Positions 1 to 9,155 are shown, counted from the first letter of the stretch. The stretch is DNA of 64,000 nucleotides from Litorisediminicola beolgyonensis (GCF_042679605.1 NZ_JBHTMU010000001.1:1-64000), one strand, 5' to 3'. The notes: a model not told the origin generated them from the sequence alone. Translations and numbers: made by a program.

Positions 1-167
1 GGGGCGGGGGCGTCCGCGCCACCGGCATCGCGCGCCAGGGGCCGGGCGGCGATCTCGGGCGCCGCTTCGGAGGCCCGCGCCTCGGGGCGCAGGGACTGTT
101 CCGGGCCGGCCTGTGCGGCGCTAGCAAGAACGGTCATCAGAAGGATCGGCAGCGTGGTGCGCGACAT
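1..167 (-). CDS. secreted protein, N-terminal fragment (runs off the left edge)
   Basis: An open frame starts with ATG at 167 and is still open at base 1, giving about 55 residues. The first 20 residues form a signal peptide: a short basic start (MSRTT), a hydrophobic core (LPILLMTVLASA) and an Ala-Gln-Ala cleavage site. The mature part begins with an Ala/Glu/Arg-rich stretch. It is divergent from dapA. In related Rhodobacteraceae a soluble lytic murein transglycosylase often lies divergent to dapA, so that is a plausible identity, but no catalytic region is visible here and the identity is only inferred. Confidence 0.6.
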   Translation of the reverse strand, partial: MSRTTLPILLMTVLASAAQAGPEQSLRPEARASEAAPEIAARPLARDAGGADAPA

Positions 168-300
168 CAGCTTGCATTTCCCGCATTGAGACATGATAGA
201 CACGCGCGACCATACCGTCTGCACGCCCCCGGGCAATTCACTTTCAGGACAGTCTGACCCGCGGGGGTTAAGGTCAGATGAAGCTTTTGGAGAGCGTCTC

Positions 301-1176
301 ATGTTCAAGGGGTCTATGCCAGCCCTCGTCACGCCGTTCCGCAATGGAGCTGTGGATTTTGAGACGCTGAAATCTCTGGTCGACTGGCATGTGGAGCAGG
401 GCAGCCACGGTCTGGTGCCCGTCGGCACCACCGGCGAGAGCCCGACGCTGACCCATGCAGAGCACGAGGCGGTCGTCGAGGCGGTGGTCACCGCCGCCGC
501 CGGGCGCATCCCGGTGATCGCGGGTGCGGGGTCGAACAACACGGTCGAGGCGCTGCGCTTCATCCAGCACGCGCAGCGGGTCGGGGCCGATGGTGCGCTC
601 GTTGTCACGCCCTATTACAACAAGCCGACCCAGGCCGGGCTCTATGCGCATTTCAAGATGCTGCATGACGAGAGCGATCTGCCGATAATCATCTACAACA
701 TCCCCGGCCGCTCCGCGGTGGACATGACGCCCGCCACCATGGGCGAGCTGGCCAAGCTGCCGCGCATCGTGGGCGTCAAGGACGCGACCGGCGATCTGGC
801 GCGGGTCTGCGCGCAGCGGATCACCTGCGGCACCGAGTTCCTGCAGATCTCGGGCGAGGACGCGACGGCGCACGGGTTCAACGCCCAGGGCGGGGTCGGC
901 TGCATCTCGGTCACGGCGAACGCGGCACCGGCGCTCTGCGCGGAGCTGCAGGAGGCCTGCCTTGCGGGCGATTATGGCCGGGCGCTGACGATCCAGGACC
1001 GGCTGATGCCGCTCCACCATGCGATCTTCACCGAGCCGGGGCTCTGCGGCGCGAAATACGCGATGGCGCGGCTCGGGCTCTGCGAAGAGGACGTGCGTCC
1101 GCCGCTCATGCCGCTGACCGCCGAGACGCGCGCCAAGGTCGATGCGGGCCTGCGCCATGCCGGGCTTCTGAACTGA
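301..1176 (+). CDS. dapA: 4-hydroxy-tetrahydrodipicolinate synthase
   Basis: DapA condenses pyruvate with aspartate semialdehyde, the first committed step of lysine and diaminopimelate synthesis, in the cytoplasm. The 291-residue protein has the usual length and a single TIM-barrel. Visible family features are the GTTGES substrate motif (residues 42-47), Tyr132 and Arg137 in YNIPGR, and the Schiff-base Lys160 in GVKDATGD. The frame is open further upstream, but ATG 301 is chosen because the protein then begins with the family-typical MFKGSMPALVTPF and has a GGAGAG ribosome site 8 bases before. It appears to be a single gene, followed 55 bases later by a DsrE-like gene. Confidence 0.95.
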   Translation: MFKGSMPALVTPFRNGAVDFETLKSLVDWHVEQGSHGLVPVGTTGESPTLTHAEHEAVVEAVVTAAAGRIPVIAGAGSNNTVEALRFIQHAQRVGADGALVVTPYYNKPTQAGLYAHFKMLHDESDLPIIIYNIPGRSAVDMTPATMGELAKLPRIVGVKDATGDLARVCAQRITCGTEFLQISGEDATAHGFNAQGGVGCISVTANAAPALCAELQEACLAGDYGRALTIQDRLMPLHHAIFTEPGLCGAKYAMARLGLCEEDVRPPLMPLTAETRAKVDAGLRHAGLLN

Positions 1177-1231
1177 TCTTTACCGCAGGCGGCGCAATGC
1201 TAGGCTGGGTCCGTCCAAGGGAGGGACCCAC

Positions 1232-1663
1232 ATGCGTTTCACACCGATTGTCGCGGCGCTCGCTCTGAGCGCCACCGCCGCGTTCGCCGAAGGCAAGACC
1301 CATCACGTCGCGATCCATGTCGATCAGAACGATCCGCAGGTGATGAACATGGCGCTCAACAACGCGCAGAATGTCGCGTCCTATTATGCCGAGCAGGGCG
1401 ACGAGGTGGTGATCGAAATGGTCGCCTACGGTCCCGGCCTGACCATGTTCGTCGCCGACAAATCGCCGGTTGCGGACCGGATCGCGGCGATGTCGCTCGA
1501 GCTCGACAACATCAGCTTCCAGGGCTGCGGCAACACGCTCAAGGGCATGGAGAAGAAGACCGGCGGGCCGGTCACGCTGCTCGACGAGGTGACCGTGACG
1601 CCGTCGGGCGTGGTGCGGCTGATCGAGTTGCAGGAGCAGGGCTACGCCTACGTTCGGCCGTAA
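1232..1663 (+). CDS. DsrE-family periplasmic protein
   Basis: A 143-residue protein with a clear signal peptide (residues 1-19, ending AFA) followed by a compact DsrE/DsrF-like fold: an alternating beta/alpha pattern beginning KTHHVAIHVD and ending near the C terminus with QEQGYAYVRP. It has one cysteine in the mature part (FQGCGNTL), in the region where DsrE-type sulfur-relay proteins often carry their reactive cysteine. Similar secreted DsrE-like proteins are frequent in Rhodobacterales; their substrate is not known to me. A GAGGG ribosome site precedes the ATG. It is convergent with the M16 protease operon across a shared terminator. Confidence 0.75.
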   Translation: MRFTPIVAALALSATAAFAEGKTHHVAIHVDQNDPQVMNMALNNAQNVASYYAEQGDEVVIEMVAYGPGLTMFVADKSPVADRIAAMSLELDNISFQGCGNTLKGMEKKTGGPVTLLDEVTVTPSGVVRLIELQEQGYAYVRP

Positions 1664-1691
1664 ACGGGCAGTCTGATCGATCCTGTGAATG

Positions 1692-1726
1692 AAAAAAGCG
1701 CCGGTGCCTGTCGGGCACCGGCGCTT
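1692..1726 (-). terminator. rho-independent terminator between convergent genes
   Basis: A perfect 13-bp stem (1696-1708 with 1714-1726, five-base loop) is flanked on its left by six A residues, which read as a U tract on the minus strand. It therefore mainly ends the minus-strand M16 operon and may also stop the DsrE-like gene from the other side. Confidence 0.85.
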
Positions 1727-1748
1727 CTGATATCCGAGAAGTCGAGCG

Positions 1749-3068
1749 TCAGCCGTCGACCAGCCCTTCCGGTTTGCCCACCACCAGGAACCGCAGCGCG
1801 TGGGGCTGCATCAGGCGCGCGGCGACGCGGGCGACGTCCTGGGCGGTGACGGCGTCGACCTTGTCGTTGCGGGTGTTGACGTAGTCCGGCGGCAGATCGT
1901 CCATCTGCATACCCACGAGGATGTTGGCGATGTTCGAGTTCGACGAGAAGCGCAGCGGGTAGGCGCCGGTCAGGTAGGTCTTGGCCTGCTCCAGGTCCTC
2001 CTCGGAGACGCCGTTCGCGGCGACCTCGGCCCAGATGTCGCGGATCACCGAAACCGCCTCGGCGATGCGGTCATTGGCCGAGGCAACCCGGCCCATCAGG
2101 AGATCGGCGTGGTCGCGATTGGCGAGATAGGAATAGACGCCGTAGGTCAGTCCGCGCTTCTCGCGCACCTCGTTCATGAGCTTCGATTCGAAGCCGCCGC
2201 CCCCGAGGATGTGATTCAGGACGAAGGCGGGGAAGAAGTCGTCATCGTGGCGGTCGATCCCGGAATGGCCGAACAGCGCCACCGATTGCGGGGTGTCGAA
2301 CTCGACGATCGTGGTGCCGGAGGTGGTGTCCACCGCGACATCCTCGGGCTGCGGCGCGCCTTCGACGGGCAGATCGGCCAGGAGATCGTCGATCAGGGTG
2401 GCGAGCTCCTCGGCGGAGATGTCGCCGGATGCGCCGATGAAGACGCGGTCCTGCGCAATCGCGTTCTGCCAGGCGGTGACGAGGTCGTCGCGGGTCAGGG
2501 CGGCGACGCTGTCCTCGGTGCCGTCGCTGGACGTGCCGTAGGGGTGGCCCTCGAAGATCAGCGCCGACCATTCGCGGGACGCGATGGCGTCGGGGTCGGT
2601 ACTGTCGCGGCGGATGCCCGAGAGGACCTGCTGGCGGACCCGCTCGATGGCATCGGCATCGAAGCGCGGCTCGGTCAGCGCGCTTTTCAGGAGCGCCACC
2701 GCCTCGTCGCGGTTTTCGGTCAGGAAGCGCGCGGATACCGAGAGCGCATCATCGCCGACATCGAAGCCGAAGCTCGCGGCGAGGCTTTCCTCGGCGGCCG
2801 CGAAGCCCTGCGCATCGAGATCGCCCGCGCCCTCGTTCAGAAGGCCGGTCATCAGGTTGGTAGCGCCGCGCTTGCCGGGCAGGTCGAGCGACGCACCGCC
2901 CTGGAAGCGCAGCTCGAGCGCGAGGAAGGGGATCGAGGGCTCTTCGACCAGCCAGGCGGTGTGGCCTGCTTGGGTCTCGATCACCTCGATATCGACGGCG
3001 GCCCGGGCGGGCAGGGCGGCGATGAGCGCGGCGCCGATCAGCGCGGTCAGGGAGAACAGGCGGGTCAT
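1749..3068 (-). CDS. M16 family peptidase-like protein, non-catalytic partner
   Basis: A 439-residue secreted M16 (pitrilysin) family protein with a signal peptide (residues 1-23, ending ARA). The N-terminal domain keeps the fold but the zinc motif HXXEH is absent: the equivalent position reads TGLLNEGAGDL. The second domain keeps the Arg/Tyr substrate-binding region (KRGLTYGVYSY), as expected for the non-catalytic member of a two-subunit M16 protease. Its start overlaps the end of the catalytic gene by four bases (ATGA), so the two subunits are probably made in equal amounts and form a periplasmic heterodimer. Substrate unknown. Confidence 0.85.
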   Translation of the reverse strand: MTRLFSLTALIGAALIAALPARAAVDIEVIETQAGHTAWLVEEPSIPFLALELRFQGGASLDLPGKRGATNLMTGLLNEGAGDLDAQGFAAAEESLAASFGFDVGDDALSVSARFLTENRDEAVALLKSALTEPRFDADAIERVRQQVLSGIRRDSTDPDAIASREWSALIFEGHPYGTSSDGTEDSVAALTRDDLVTAWQNAIAQDRVFIGASGDISAEELATLIDDLLADLPVEGAPQPEDVAVDTTSGTTIVEFDTPQSVALFGHSGIDRHDDDFFPAFVLNHILGGGGFESKLMNEVREKRGLTYGVYSYLANRDHADLLMGRVASANDRIAEAVSVIRDIWAEVAANGVSEEDLEQAKTYLTGAYPLRFSSNSNIANILVGMQMDDLPPDYVNTRNDKVDAVTAQDVARVAARLMQPHALRFLVVGKPEGLVDG

Positions 3069-4405
3069 TGGGTCACCTCCTCGGGCATCAGCCAGCCGGT
3101 TACCGAGGTCTTGCCCTCGAAGACGGCGCGGGCGGCGTCGACGATATGCTCCTCGGTCACGGCTTCCACGATGTCGGGCCAGGCCTGCACGTCCTCGACG
3201 GTCAGGCCCGCGGTCAGGGCCGAGCCGTAGCGGCGGGCCAGCGCGTCGGGGTTGTCGAGCGCGTAGATCTGATCGGCGCGGATCTGGAACTTGATCCGGT
3301 CGAGCTGTTCGGCGTCGACGCCTTCGACAAGAAACTCGTCGATCACGCGGTCGAGCGCGGCTTCCGCCTCGTCCAGCTCGATGCCCTCGCGCGGGACGAC
3401 GATCAGCGAGAAGCTCGTGTCGTCAAGCGAGGTCGGGCTGTAATAGGCGTCCGCGAAGACCGCGATCTCCTCATCGAACTGGAGCTTCTGGTTCAGGATC
3501 GAGGTCTGGCCCGACCCGAGAAGCTGCGACAGCAGCAGAAGCGCCGCGGCGTCCTCCTGCGCGCCCGGATCCCGTTCCGGCGCCAGGTAGCTGCGGATCA
3601 CGTAAGGCTGCGCCACGCGCGGATCGGTCATGGTCAGGCGGCGCGCAGCCAGTTGCGGCGGTTCCTGCGGACGTGCGCGCTCGCCGAGCTCTGGGTTGGC
3701 GGGCAGGGGGCCGTAGTATTCTTCGGCCAGCGTGCGCACCGCGTCGGGAGTGACGTCGCCCGCGACGATCAGGATCGCGTTGTTCGGGGCATAGTAGCGC
3801 TCGTAGAAGGCCAGAGCCTTGTCCAGATCGAGCGCTTCCATCTCGTGCTTCCAGCCGATGATCGGAATGCCGTAGGGGTGGTTGAGGTAGAGCGCCGCCT
3901 GCCGCTGCTCGCCGAAGAGCGTGGAGGGGTCGTTCTCGGTCCGGGTGTTGCGCTCTTCGAGGATCACGTCGCGCTCGGTGGCGATGTCTTCGGGGCGCAG
4001 TTGCAGGTTGACCATCCGGTCGGATTCCATCTCCATCATCCGCTCCAGCCGGTCGGCCGCGACGCGCTGGAAATAGCCGGTGTAGTCGTAGCTGGTGAAG
4101 GCGTTGTCGTCGCCGCCGTTCTCGGCCACCACGCGGCTGAACTCGCCGGGCTCGAGCGTCTCGGTGCCCTTGAAGAGCAGATGTTCGAGGAAATGCGCGA
4201 TGCCGGAGGCGCCGGGCGGCTCGTCGGCGGCCCCGGCGCGATACCAGACCATGTGGGTGACCACCGGGGCGCGGTGATCCTCGATCACCACCACGTCCAT
4301 GCCGTTGTCGAGCGTGAAGCTGGTGACGTTGTCGTCGATCCCCGCGGCGGTGGCCGGGCCGGAGAAGCCGGTCACCAGTGCGAGAACGGCAAGATAGCGA
4401 TGCAT
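3065..4405 (-). CDS. M16 family zinc metallopeptidase, catalytic subunit
   Basis: A 446-residue secreted peptidase with a signal peptide (about residues 1-21). The inverted zinc motif HFLEH is at residues 71-75 (zinc ligands His71 and His75, catalytic Glu74), and the third ligand is expected at Glu150 or Glu151 in RDVILEER, about 76 residues on, as in the family. Two M16 domains are present. It is the first gene of the protease pair and is followed by its inactive partner with a four-base overlap. The DUF3035 lipoprotein and lspA lie upstream on the same strand, an arrangement I recognise from other Rhodobacterales. Confidence 0.9.
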   Translation of the reverse strand: MHRYLAVLALVTGFSGPATAAGIDDNVTSFTLDNGMDVVVIEDHRAPVVTHMVWYRAGAADEPPGASGIAHFLEHLLFKGTETLEPGEFSRVVAENGGDDNAFTSYDYTGYFQRVAADRLERMMEMESDRMVNLQLRPEDIATERDVILEERNTRTENDPSTLFGEQRQAALYLNHPYGIPIIGWKHEMEALDLDKALAFYERYYAPNNAILIVAGDVTPDAVRTLAEEYYGPLPANPELGERARPQEPPQLAARRLTMTDPRVAQPYVIRSYLAPERDPGAQEDAAALLLLSQLLGSGQTSILNQKLQFDEEIAVFADAYYSPTSLDDTSFSLIVVPREGIELDEAEAALDRVIDEFLVEGVDAEQLDRIKFQIRADQIYALDNPDALARRYGSALTAGLTVEDVQAWPDIVEAVTEEHIVDAARAVFEGKTSVTGWLMPEEVTQ

Positions 4406-4498
4406 GGCGGTCTCCCTGAGAGTGCTCCGAGGGAAGCTACCGTGCGTGGCGGAGGGTTCAAGCGCGCTGACGCAATTGTAACCGCGCTGTATAGACGC

Positions 4499-5008
4499 TC
4501 AGCGCGCCGCGGGCGGCGTGGCCGAGGGGTTGCGCACCGCCGCGCCGCTGGCCCGCCAGGCGTCGAGCTCGGCATCGGCGTTGAGCGTCTGGTTGGCATA
4601 GGCGCGCTCGTACTGATCGCGGCGGAACAGCTGCCAGGAGAAGATCGAGCGGCGCTTGCGGAGCTCGTAATCCTCGGTCGCGAGATCCTGCCGGACGTTC
4701 GGATCGACACCGTTGCGCGTCGCCGCGGCAATCAGCGCGCTGTCGCCTGCGGCACCCGCGCCGGGGCGCCCGCCGAGGGCCACGACCGCGTCGGAAAGCG
4801 GTGTCAGGTCGGCCCGGTTGGTGCCGCCGGGGGTCGGAACTGGCAGAGCGGAGGTCTCGGGTGTCTGCAGGGGCTGGTTCGGCACGATGGCGAACTCTTC
4901 CGGCGACGGCTGGTTCGAGCGCAGGTCACGCAGATTGGTCTCGCCGTTGCGAGCACCGCCGCAGGCGGCGAGGGCCAGACAGGCGAGGATCAGGAAAGGG
5001 GCGCGCAT
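4499..5008 (-). CDS. DUF3035-type lipoprotein
   Basis: A 169-residue lipoprotein. The signal peptide ends in the lipobox LAAC, placing the lipidated cysteine near residue 16 (LACLALAACGG). The mature region is Pro/Ala rich, has a central Gly/Ala segment, and then a charged C-terminal part (ELRKRRSIFSW, RRDQYERAYANQTLNA) typical of the DUF3035 family of Rhodobacterales. ATG 5008 is chosen over an upstream GTG at 5035 because it gives a normal signal peptide and has a GGAG ribosome site. It lies just downstream of lspA, the enzyme that would process its signal peptide. Molecular role unknown. Confidence 0.8.
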   Translation of the reverse strand: MRAPFLILACLALAACGGARNGETNLRDLRSNQPSPEEFAIVPNQPLQTPETSALPVPTPGGTNRADLTPLSDAVVALGGRPGAGAAGDSALIAAATRNGVDPNVRQDLATEDYELRKRRSIFSWQLFRRDQYERAYANQTLNADAELDAWRASGAAVRNPSATPPAAR

Positions 5009-5060
5009 CACCGGCTCCGCATTGTCTTTGCCCACTTGTTAGCCGATCCGGTCGCGGGCG

Positions 5061-5537
5061 TCACGGGGTCTTTCCCCCGCTGCGCGCAGGCCAGAACACG
5101 AGGCCGATGGCCCCGGCGAAAATCGCGATGTCGGCGACGTTGAAGGCGTAGGGGTTCTGGATGCCGCAGCAGGACATGTTGAGGAAATCAGCGACCGCCC
5201 CGTAAAGAACCCGGTCGACCACGTTGCCGAGCGCCCCGCCGATCAGGAGGCCCGCCGAGACCAAGCCCTTCCAGCCCGGCGGGTCGCGCCGGAGCCAGAC
5301 CAGGACGAAGAGCACGATCCCCAGCGCGACGGCGATCAGCACCCAGCGGGTCATGTCCTCGCGGCCCGAGAAGAGGCCGAAATTGATCCCGGTGTTCCAG
5401 GCCATGCGGAAGGTGAGGAAGGGCGGCCAGATCTCGATCAGCCCGCGCGTGTCGAGGCTCATGCCGTGCACGACCGCCCATTTCGTCACCTGGTCGAGGG
5501 CGAAGACCAGTGTCGCGACCCAGGCCACGATCTTCAT
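5061..5537 (-). CDS. lspA: lipoprotein signal peptidase (signal peptidase II)
   Basis: LspA cleaves the signal peptide from lipidated prolipoproteins in the inner membrane. The 158-residue protein has four predicted transmembrane helices and the two catalytic aspartates in the family motifs GNVVDR (Asp108) and FNVADI (Asp136). The N terminus carries the usual ALDQVTKW motif. It sits between purH and the DUF3035 lipoprotein gene, all on the minus strand. Confidence 0.95.
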   Translation of the reverse strand: MKIVAWVATLVFALDQVTKWAVVHGMSLDTRGLIEIWPPFLTFRMAWNTGINFGLFSGREDMTRWVLIAVALGIVLFVLVWLRRDPPGWKGLVSAGLLIGGALGNVVDRVLYGAVADFLNMSCCGIQNPYAFNVADIAIFAGAIGLVFWPARSGGKTP

Positions 5538-5595
5538 GCGGCGCCCCCTGTCGCGCGCGCAGCCATCGGGACGGCCGTCGTCCGTGCGTGGGGGA

Positions 5596-5611
5596 CGCCC
5601 GGTTCCGGGCG
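5596..5611 (-). terminator. short GC hairpin downstream of purH
   Basis: A perfect inverted repeat (CGCCCGG / CCGGGCG around TT) lies in the 94-base gap between the purH stop and the lspA start. There is no T tract, so it is a weak or factor-dependent terminator, or a processing hairpin, rather than a clear intrinsic terminator. Confidence 0.35.
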
Positions 5612-5631
5612 ACGTGAAGGCCGCTGCCCGC

Positions 5632-7221
5632 TCAATGCCGGAAATGCCGCATGCCGGTGAAGACCATGGCGAGACCGGCCTCGTCGGCGGCCTCGATCAC
5701 CTTGTCGTCCCGCATCGACCCGCCGGGCTGGATCACCGCGGTGGCCCCGGCCTCGGCGGCGGTCAGGAGACCGTCGGGGAAGGGGAAGAACGCGTCCGAG
5801 GCGACGACCGACCCTTGGGTGGTGGGGCTGCCGAGCCCCAGCGCCTCGGCCATGTCGGCGGATTTGCGGGCGGCGATCCGGGTCGAGTCGACCCGGCTCA
5901 TCTGGCCTGCGCCGACCCCGACGGTGGCCCCGTCCTTGACGTAGACGATGGCGTTCGACTTGACGTGCTTGGCCACGGTCCAGGCGAAGAGCAGGTCGCG
6001 CAGCTCGTCGCGGGTGGGCGCGCGCTTGGTCACGGTCTTGAGCTCCCATTCGCCGATCCGGCCGTTGTCGCGGTCCTGGACCAGAAAGCCCCCCGAGACC
6101 TGCTTGATCGCGAGACCGGCCTCGGTGGGATCGCTCAGCCCGTCGGTCAGGAGCAGGCGGAGGTTCTTCTTGGCGGCGAAGATCTCGCGCGCGGCGTCGT
6201 CGGCGCCGGGGGCAATCACCACCTCGGTGAAGATCTCGGTGATCGCGCGGGCGGTGTCGGCATCGAGCGGCTGGTTCAGCGCGACGATGCCGCCGAAGGC
6301 CGAGGTGCGGTCGCAATCATAAGCACGGGAATAGGCCTCGGAGAGGCTGGCGCCGCGGGCCACGCCGCAGGGATTGGCGTGCTTGATGATCGCGCAGACG
6401 GGACCGTCCTCGGGGCTGAACTCCGAGACCAGCTCGAAGGCGGCGTCGGTGTCGTTGATGTTGTTGTAGCTCAGCTCCTTGCCCTGCAGCTGGCGGGCAT
6501 TGGCGATGCCGGGCTTGGTGCTGCCATCGGTGTAGAAGGCGGCGGATTGGTGCGGGTTCTCACCGTAGCGGAGCGTCTGCGCGAGCGTCCCGGCGAAGAC
6601 CCGGCGGCGCGGGGCGGTGTCGCCCAGAGCGCCCGCCATCCAGCCCGAGACGGCGGCATCATAGGCACCGGTGCGGGCATAGGCGGTCAGCGCGAGCTTC
6701 TGGCGGAAGGCGTAGGTCGTCTGGCCGTCATTGGCGTCGAGCTCGGCGAGGAGCGCGTCGTAATCCTGCACGTCGGTCACGACCGAGACGAAGGCATGGT
6801 TCTTGGCCGCCGCGCGGATCATCGCCGGGCCGCCGATGTCGATATTCTCGATCGCGGTGGCGTAATCGGCGCCTTTGGCGACGGTGGCCTCGAACGGGTA
6901 TAGATTGACGACGAGCAGGTCGATCGGCCCGATCCCGTGCTCCTCCATCGCCGCGACATGCGCGGCATCGTCGCGGAGCGCCAGAAGACCGCCATGCACA
7001 CCCGGGTGCAGCGTCTTCACCCGGCCGTCCATCATCTCGGGGAAGCCCGTGACCTCGGCGACATCGGTGACGGCGAGGCCCGCGTCGCGCAGCGCGGCGG
7101 CGCTGCCGCCGGTCGAGAGAAGCTCGACATCGCGGGCGGTCAGGGCGCGGGCGAGGTCGATGAGGCCCGTCTTGTCGGAGACGGAGAGAAGGGCGCGGCG
7201 GAGCGGGGCGAGATCGGTCAT
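5632..7221 (-). CDS. purH: bifunctional AICAR transformylase / IMP cyclohydrolase
   Basis: PurH catalyses the last two steps of de novo IMP synthesis: formyl transfer to AICAR, then ring closure. The 529-residue length is normal. The N-terminal MGS-like cyclohydrolase domain (about 1-200) contains SDKTGLIDLA, STGGSAAALRDAG and KTLHPGVHGGLL. The C-terminal transformylase domain contains RYGENPHQSAAFY, ELSYNNINDTDAA and the KHANPCGVA active-site segment. Its start overlaps the end of the upstream heparinase-like gene by four bases (ATGA), so the two are probably coupled. Confidence 0.96.
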   Translation of the reverse strand: MTDLAPLRRALLSVSDKTGLIDLARALTARDVELLSTGGSAAALRDAGLAVTDVAEVTGFPEMMDGRVKTLHPGVHGGLLALRDDAAHVAAMEEHGIGPIDLLVVNLYPFEATVAKGADYATAIENIDIGGPAMIRAAAKNHAFVSVVTDVQDYDALLAELDANDGQTTYAFRQKLALTAYARTGAYDAAVSGWMAGALGDTAPRRRVFAGTLAQTLRYGENPHQSAAFYTDGSTKPGIANARQLQGKELSYNNINDTDAAFELVSEFSPEDGPVCAIIKHANPCGVARGASLSEAYSRAYDCDRTSAFGGIVALNQPLDADTARAITEIFTEVVIAPGADDAAREIFAAKKNLRLLLTDGLSDPTEAGLAIKQVSGGFLVQDRDNGRIGEWELKTVTKRAPTRDELRDLLFAWTVAKHVKSNAIVYVKDGATVGVGAGQMSRVDSTRIAARKSADMAEALGLGSPTTQGSVVASDAFFPFPDGLLTAAEAGATAVIQPGGSMRDDKVIEAADEAGLAMVFTGMRHFRH

Positions 7222-8987
7222 CGGTCTTCCGGTGTGGTGTCGGACAAGTCGTCCAGCTCCCCTCCGGCCAGGTCCCGCACGGCGATCGCCGTGTCTTGGG
7301 CCTTGGCCAGCGACCAGCGGACGCGGGTCGCATAGCCCATCGCGCGGCCGGATAAAACGATCTGTTGGGCGGCACGGGGCCGCAGGCGGCCTTTTTCCAG
7401 GTAAACCGACGGCTCGACCGCCAGATCCGCCGAAGAATCGTGCCGGAACACCCAGATTTCGCCGGAGCGGAGCACCAGGGACACCGCCGCGCCGCCCAGG
7501 TCGATCTCGGCATCGACCTCGGGATGCAGGTGGAAGCGGACCTGGAAGGGGATGCCCTCGAGTTTCACCCGGTCCATCCGCCCGTCGAAGCGGCGCTTGG
7601 CGGGATCGTCCAGCGCGGCGAGCAGGTCCTCGCCCGCGAGCCCACGCCCGTCGAAGGTCAGCTCCAGCTTGCGGGCATGGGTCAGGCCGTGGGTGGCTAC
7701 ATAGCCGTCATGGGCGCCGTGATACCCGGTGCCGTCGGGCGCGGCGCTGATCTCGGCGGGGGTATTCTTCGGCAGGTCGACCAGTTCCTCGCGCGGGGCG
7801 GCGCCGAGCTTGCCGGGCGGGCCGAGCCGCGCCGAGGAATAGCCGTCGAGGCAGAGCGCGCTGTGGGACGGCGTGGCGCGACCGGCGCGGCGCCATTCGG
7901 AACCGAAAACCGCGCCCGAGCCGCAGTTCACGATGAGCGGGCGGCGGCCCGAGGTCAGCTCGAAAGCCAGGGTGGAGGCATGGGCGTTGAAGCTCAGCCG
8001 GCCCGAGGGCGGCGGGCTCGCATCGACGATGATCGAGGTCCGGCCCGCCGAGAGACGGGCGAAGCCCATGGCGAGCCCCTCGGTCTGGCGGCGGCGCACG
8101 CCGGCCTCGGCCAGCGCCTCGCCGAGACGCCCCTCGACGCCGCGCCCGCCGCCGTGGAAGCGCGCAAGCCCGCCATCGGCGTGGCGGAGCGCGCGGAGGG
8201 TCGGAGCGATCCGGTGCAGCGCGCCGGTCAGTTCGGGCGGCGGGCGCATGTCGCTTTCGGTCAGCGCGGCGCTGGCCCAGGTCAGCAGCGCGAAGACCTC
8301 GAGCAGTTCCTCGGGATTGCGGGTGGCGATGCCGCCGTCCTTGTTGATCTCCGAGGCGCAATGGCGGTCGAGCGCGCGGCGGGCGGTCTCGACATGGCGC
8401 TCCATGCCTTCGAGCGAGAGCGCGGCATAGAGAAGGCCGGTCAGCGCTTCGAAGCGGGCAAGGCCGGGGCGGGCCACGGTCCAGGTCTTGGCGAGGAACC
8501 GGGTCTGGGCCGCCATGGCCTGGTGGAAGGCGCGGCTCTTCTCGGGCGACTGGCCGCGGAGCAGCATCAGCGCGTGATGGGTCCAGCGGATGATCCGGCG
8601 CCCGGCGAGCTCGGGCGCCCAGCCCGGACCGCCGCCGCGCCCGTAGCGGTCGATCCAGCCCCAGGTCCATTCCTGCGCCAGGCGGCGGGTGCGCGGATCG
8701 CCGACCGCGGCGAGATCGTCGAGCCAGACGAAGCCCTGGGCCTCTTCCTCGAAGGCGGCGTCGGGCGGGTGCAGATCCCAAAGCGCGCGGCCGCGGGTCT
8801 CGATCAGGGTTCCGGCAAAGAGCACGTTCCCGGCAGAGAGCTGGCGGCCGCGGGCGAAGGAGCCGACGGTGCGCGGCTCGGGCTGCGAGACGAAGGCGCT
8901 GGCCTCGCGGCTGCGACAGGCCATGCGCGCGTGGTAGCGAAGTTTCAGGCGCGTCATGCGGTCGCGCAAGCTGTCGGTCTGCGACAT
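7218..8987 (-). CDS. heparinase II/III family protein
   Basis: A 589-residue protein with an N-terminal helical (alpha/alpha toroid) part and a C-terminal beta-rich heparinase II/III-like region (from about FNAHASTLAFELTSGRRPLIVNCG onward, read in short blocks). Members next to purH are common in alphaproteobacteria; their true substrate is uncertain and I would not assume heparin. No signal peptide is seen: the N terminus is basic (RDRMTRLKLRYHARM). ATG 8987 is preferred because of the AGGCAGG ribosome site just before it, although the frame is open for another 72 codons upstream. The gene ends inside the purH start codon region (four-base overlap). Confidence 0.8.
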   Translation of the reverse strand: MSQTDSLRDRMTRLKLRYHARMACRSREASAFVSQPEPRTVGSFARGRQLSAGNVLFAGTLIETRGRALWDLHPPDAAFEEEAQGFVWLDDLAAVGDPRTRRLAQEWTWGWIDRYGRGGGPGWAPELAGRRIIRWTHHALMLLRGQSPEKSRAFHQAMAAQTRFLAKTWTVARPGLARFEALTGLLYAALSLEGMERHVETARRALDRHCASEINKDGGIATRNPEELLEVFALLTWASAALTESDMRPPPELTGALHRIAPTLRALRHADGGLARFHGGGRGVEGRLGEALAEAGVRRRQTEGLAMGFARLSAGRTSIIVDASPPPSGRLSFNAHASTLAFELTSGRRPLIVNCGSGAVFGSEWRRAGRATPSHSALCLDGYSSARLGPPGKLGAAPREELVDLPKNTPAEISAAPDGTGYHGAHDGYVATHGLTHARKLELTFDGRGLAGEDLLAALDDPAKRRFDGRMDRVKLEGIPFQVRFHLHPEVDAEIDLGGAAVSLVLRSGEIWVFRHDSSADLAVEPSVYLEKGRLRPRAAQQIVLSGRAMGYATRVRWSLAKAQDTAIAVRDLAGGELDDLSDTTPEDR

Positions 8988-9111
8988 GTCCCTGCCTCTC
9001 GCCCGCTCTTCGGTTCGGGGCGTTCGAGAGGCAGGATACCGGCGGGACCTGCCTGTGTCACCTAGACGCTGCGCATTCGTGGTCAGGATGCGCACAGGCG
9101 GCGGCCGGTGC

Positions 9112-9155
9112 CGAATTCCGAACCGGAATTCGCGCGATCTCCGGTTCGGAGATCG
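9112..9155. repeat. twin perfect hairpins with complementary loops
   Basis: Two adjacent 9-bp perfect stems, each with a three-base loop, occupy 9112-9132 (loop AAC) and 9135-9155 (loop GTT). The core of one (CCGAACCGG) is the reverse complement of the core of the other (CCGGTTCGG). They start three bases past the stop of the ArgE-like gene, so they could act as its 3' end structure or terminator, but no T tract follows. The rest of the gap to the heparinase start shows nothing else clear. Confidence 0.6.

Noticed and set aside
193..300. N-terminal extension of dapA from the upstream in-frame ATG
   Set aside because: The 36 extra residues are not family-like, and the ATG at 301 has a good ribosome site and the conserved start of DapA.
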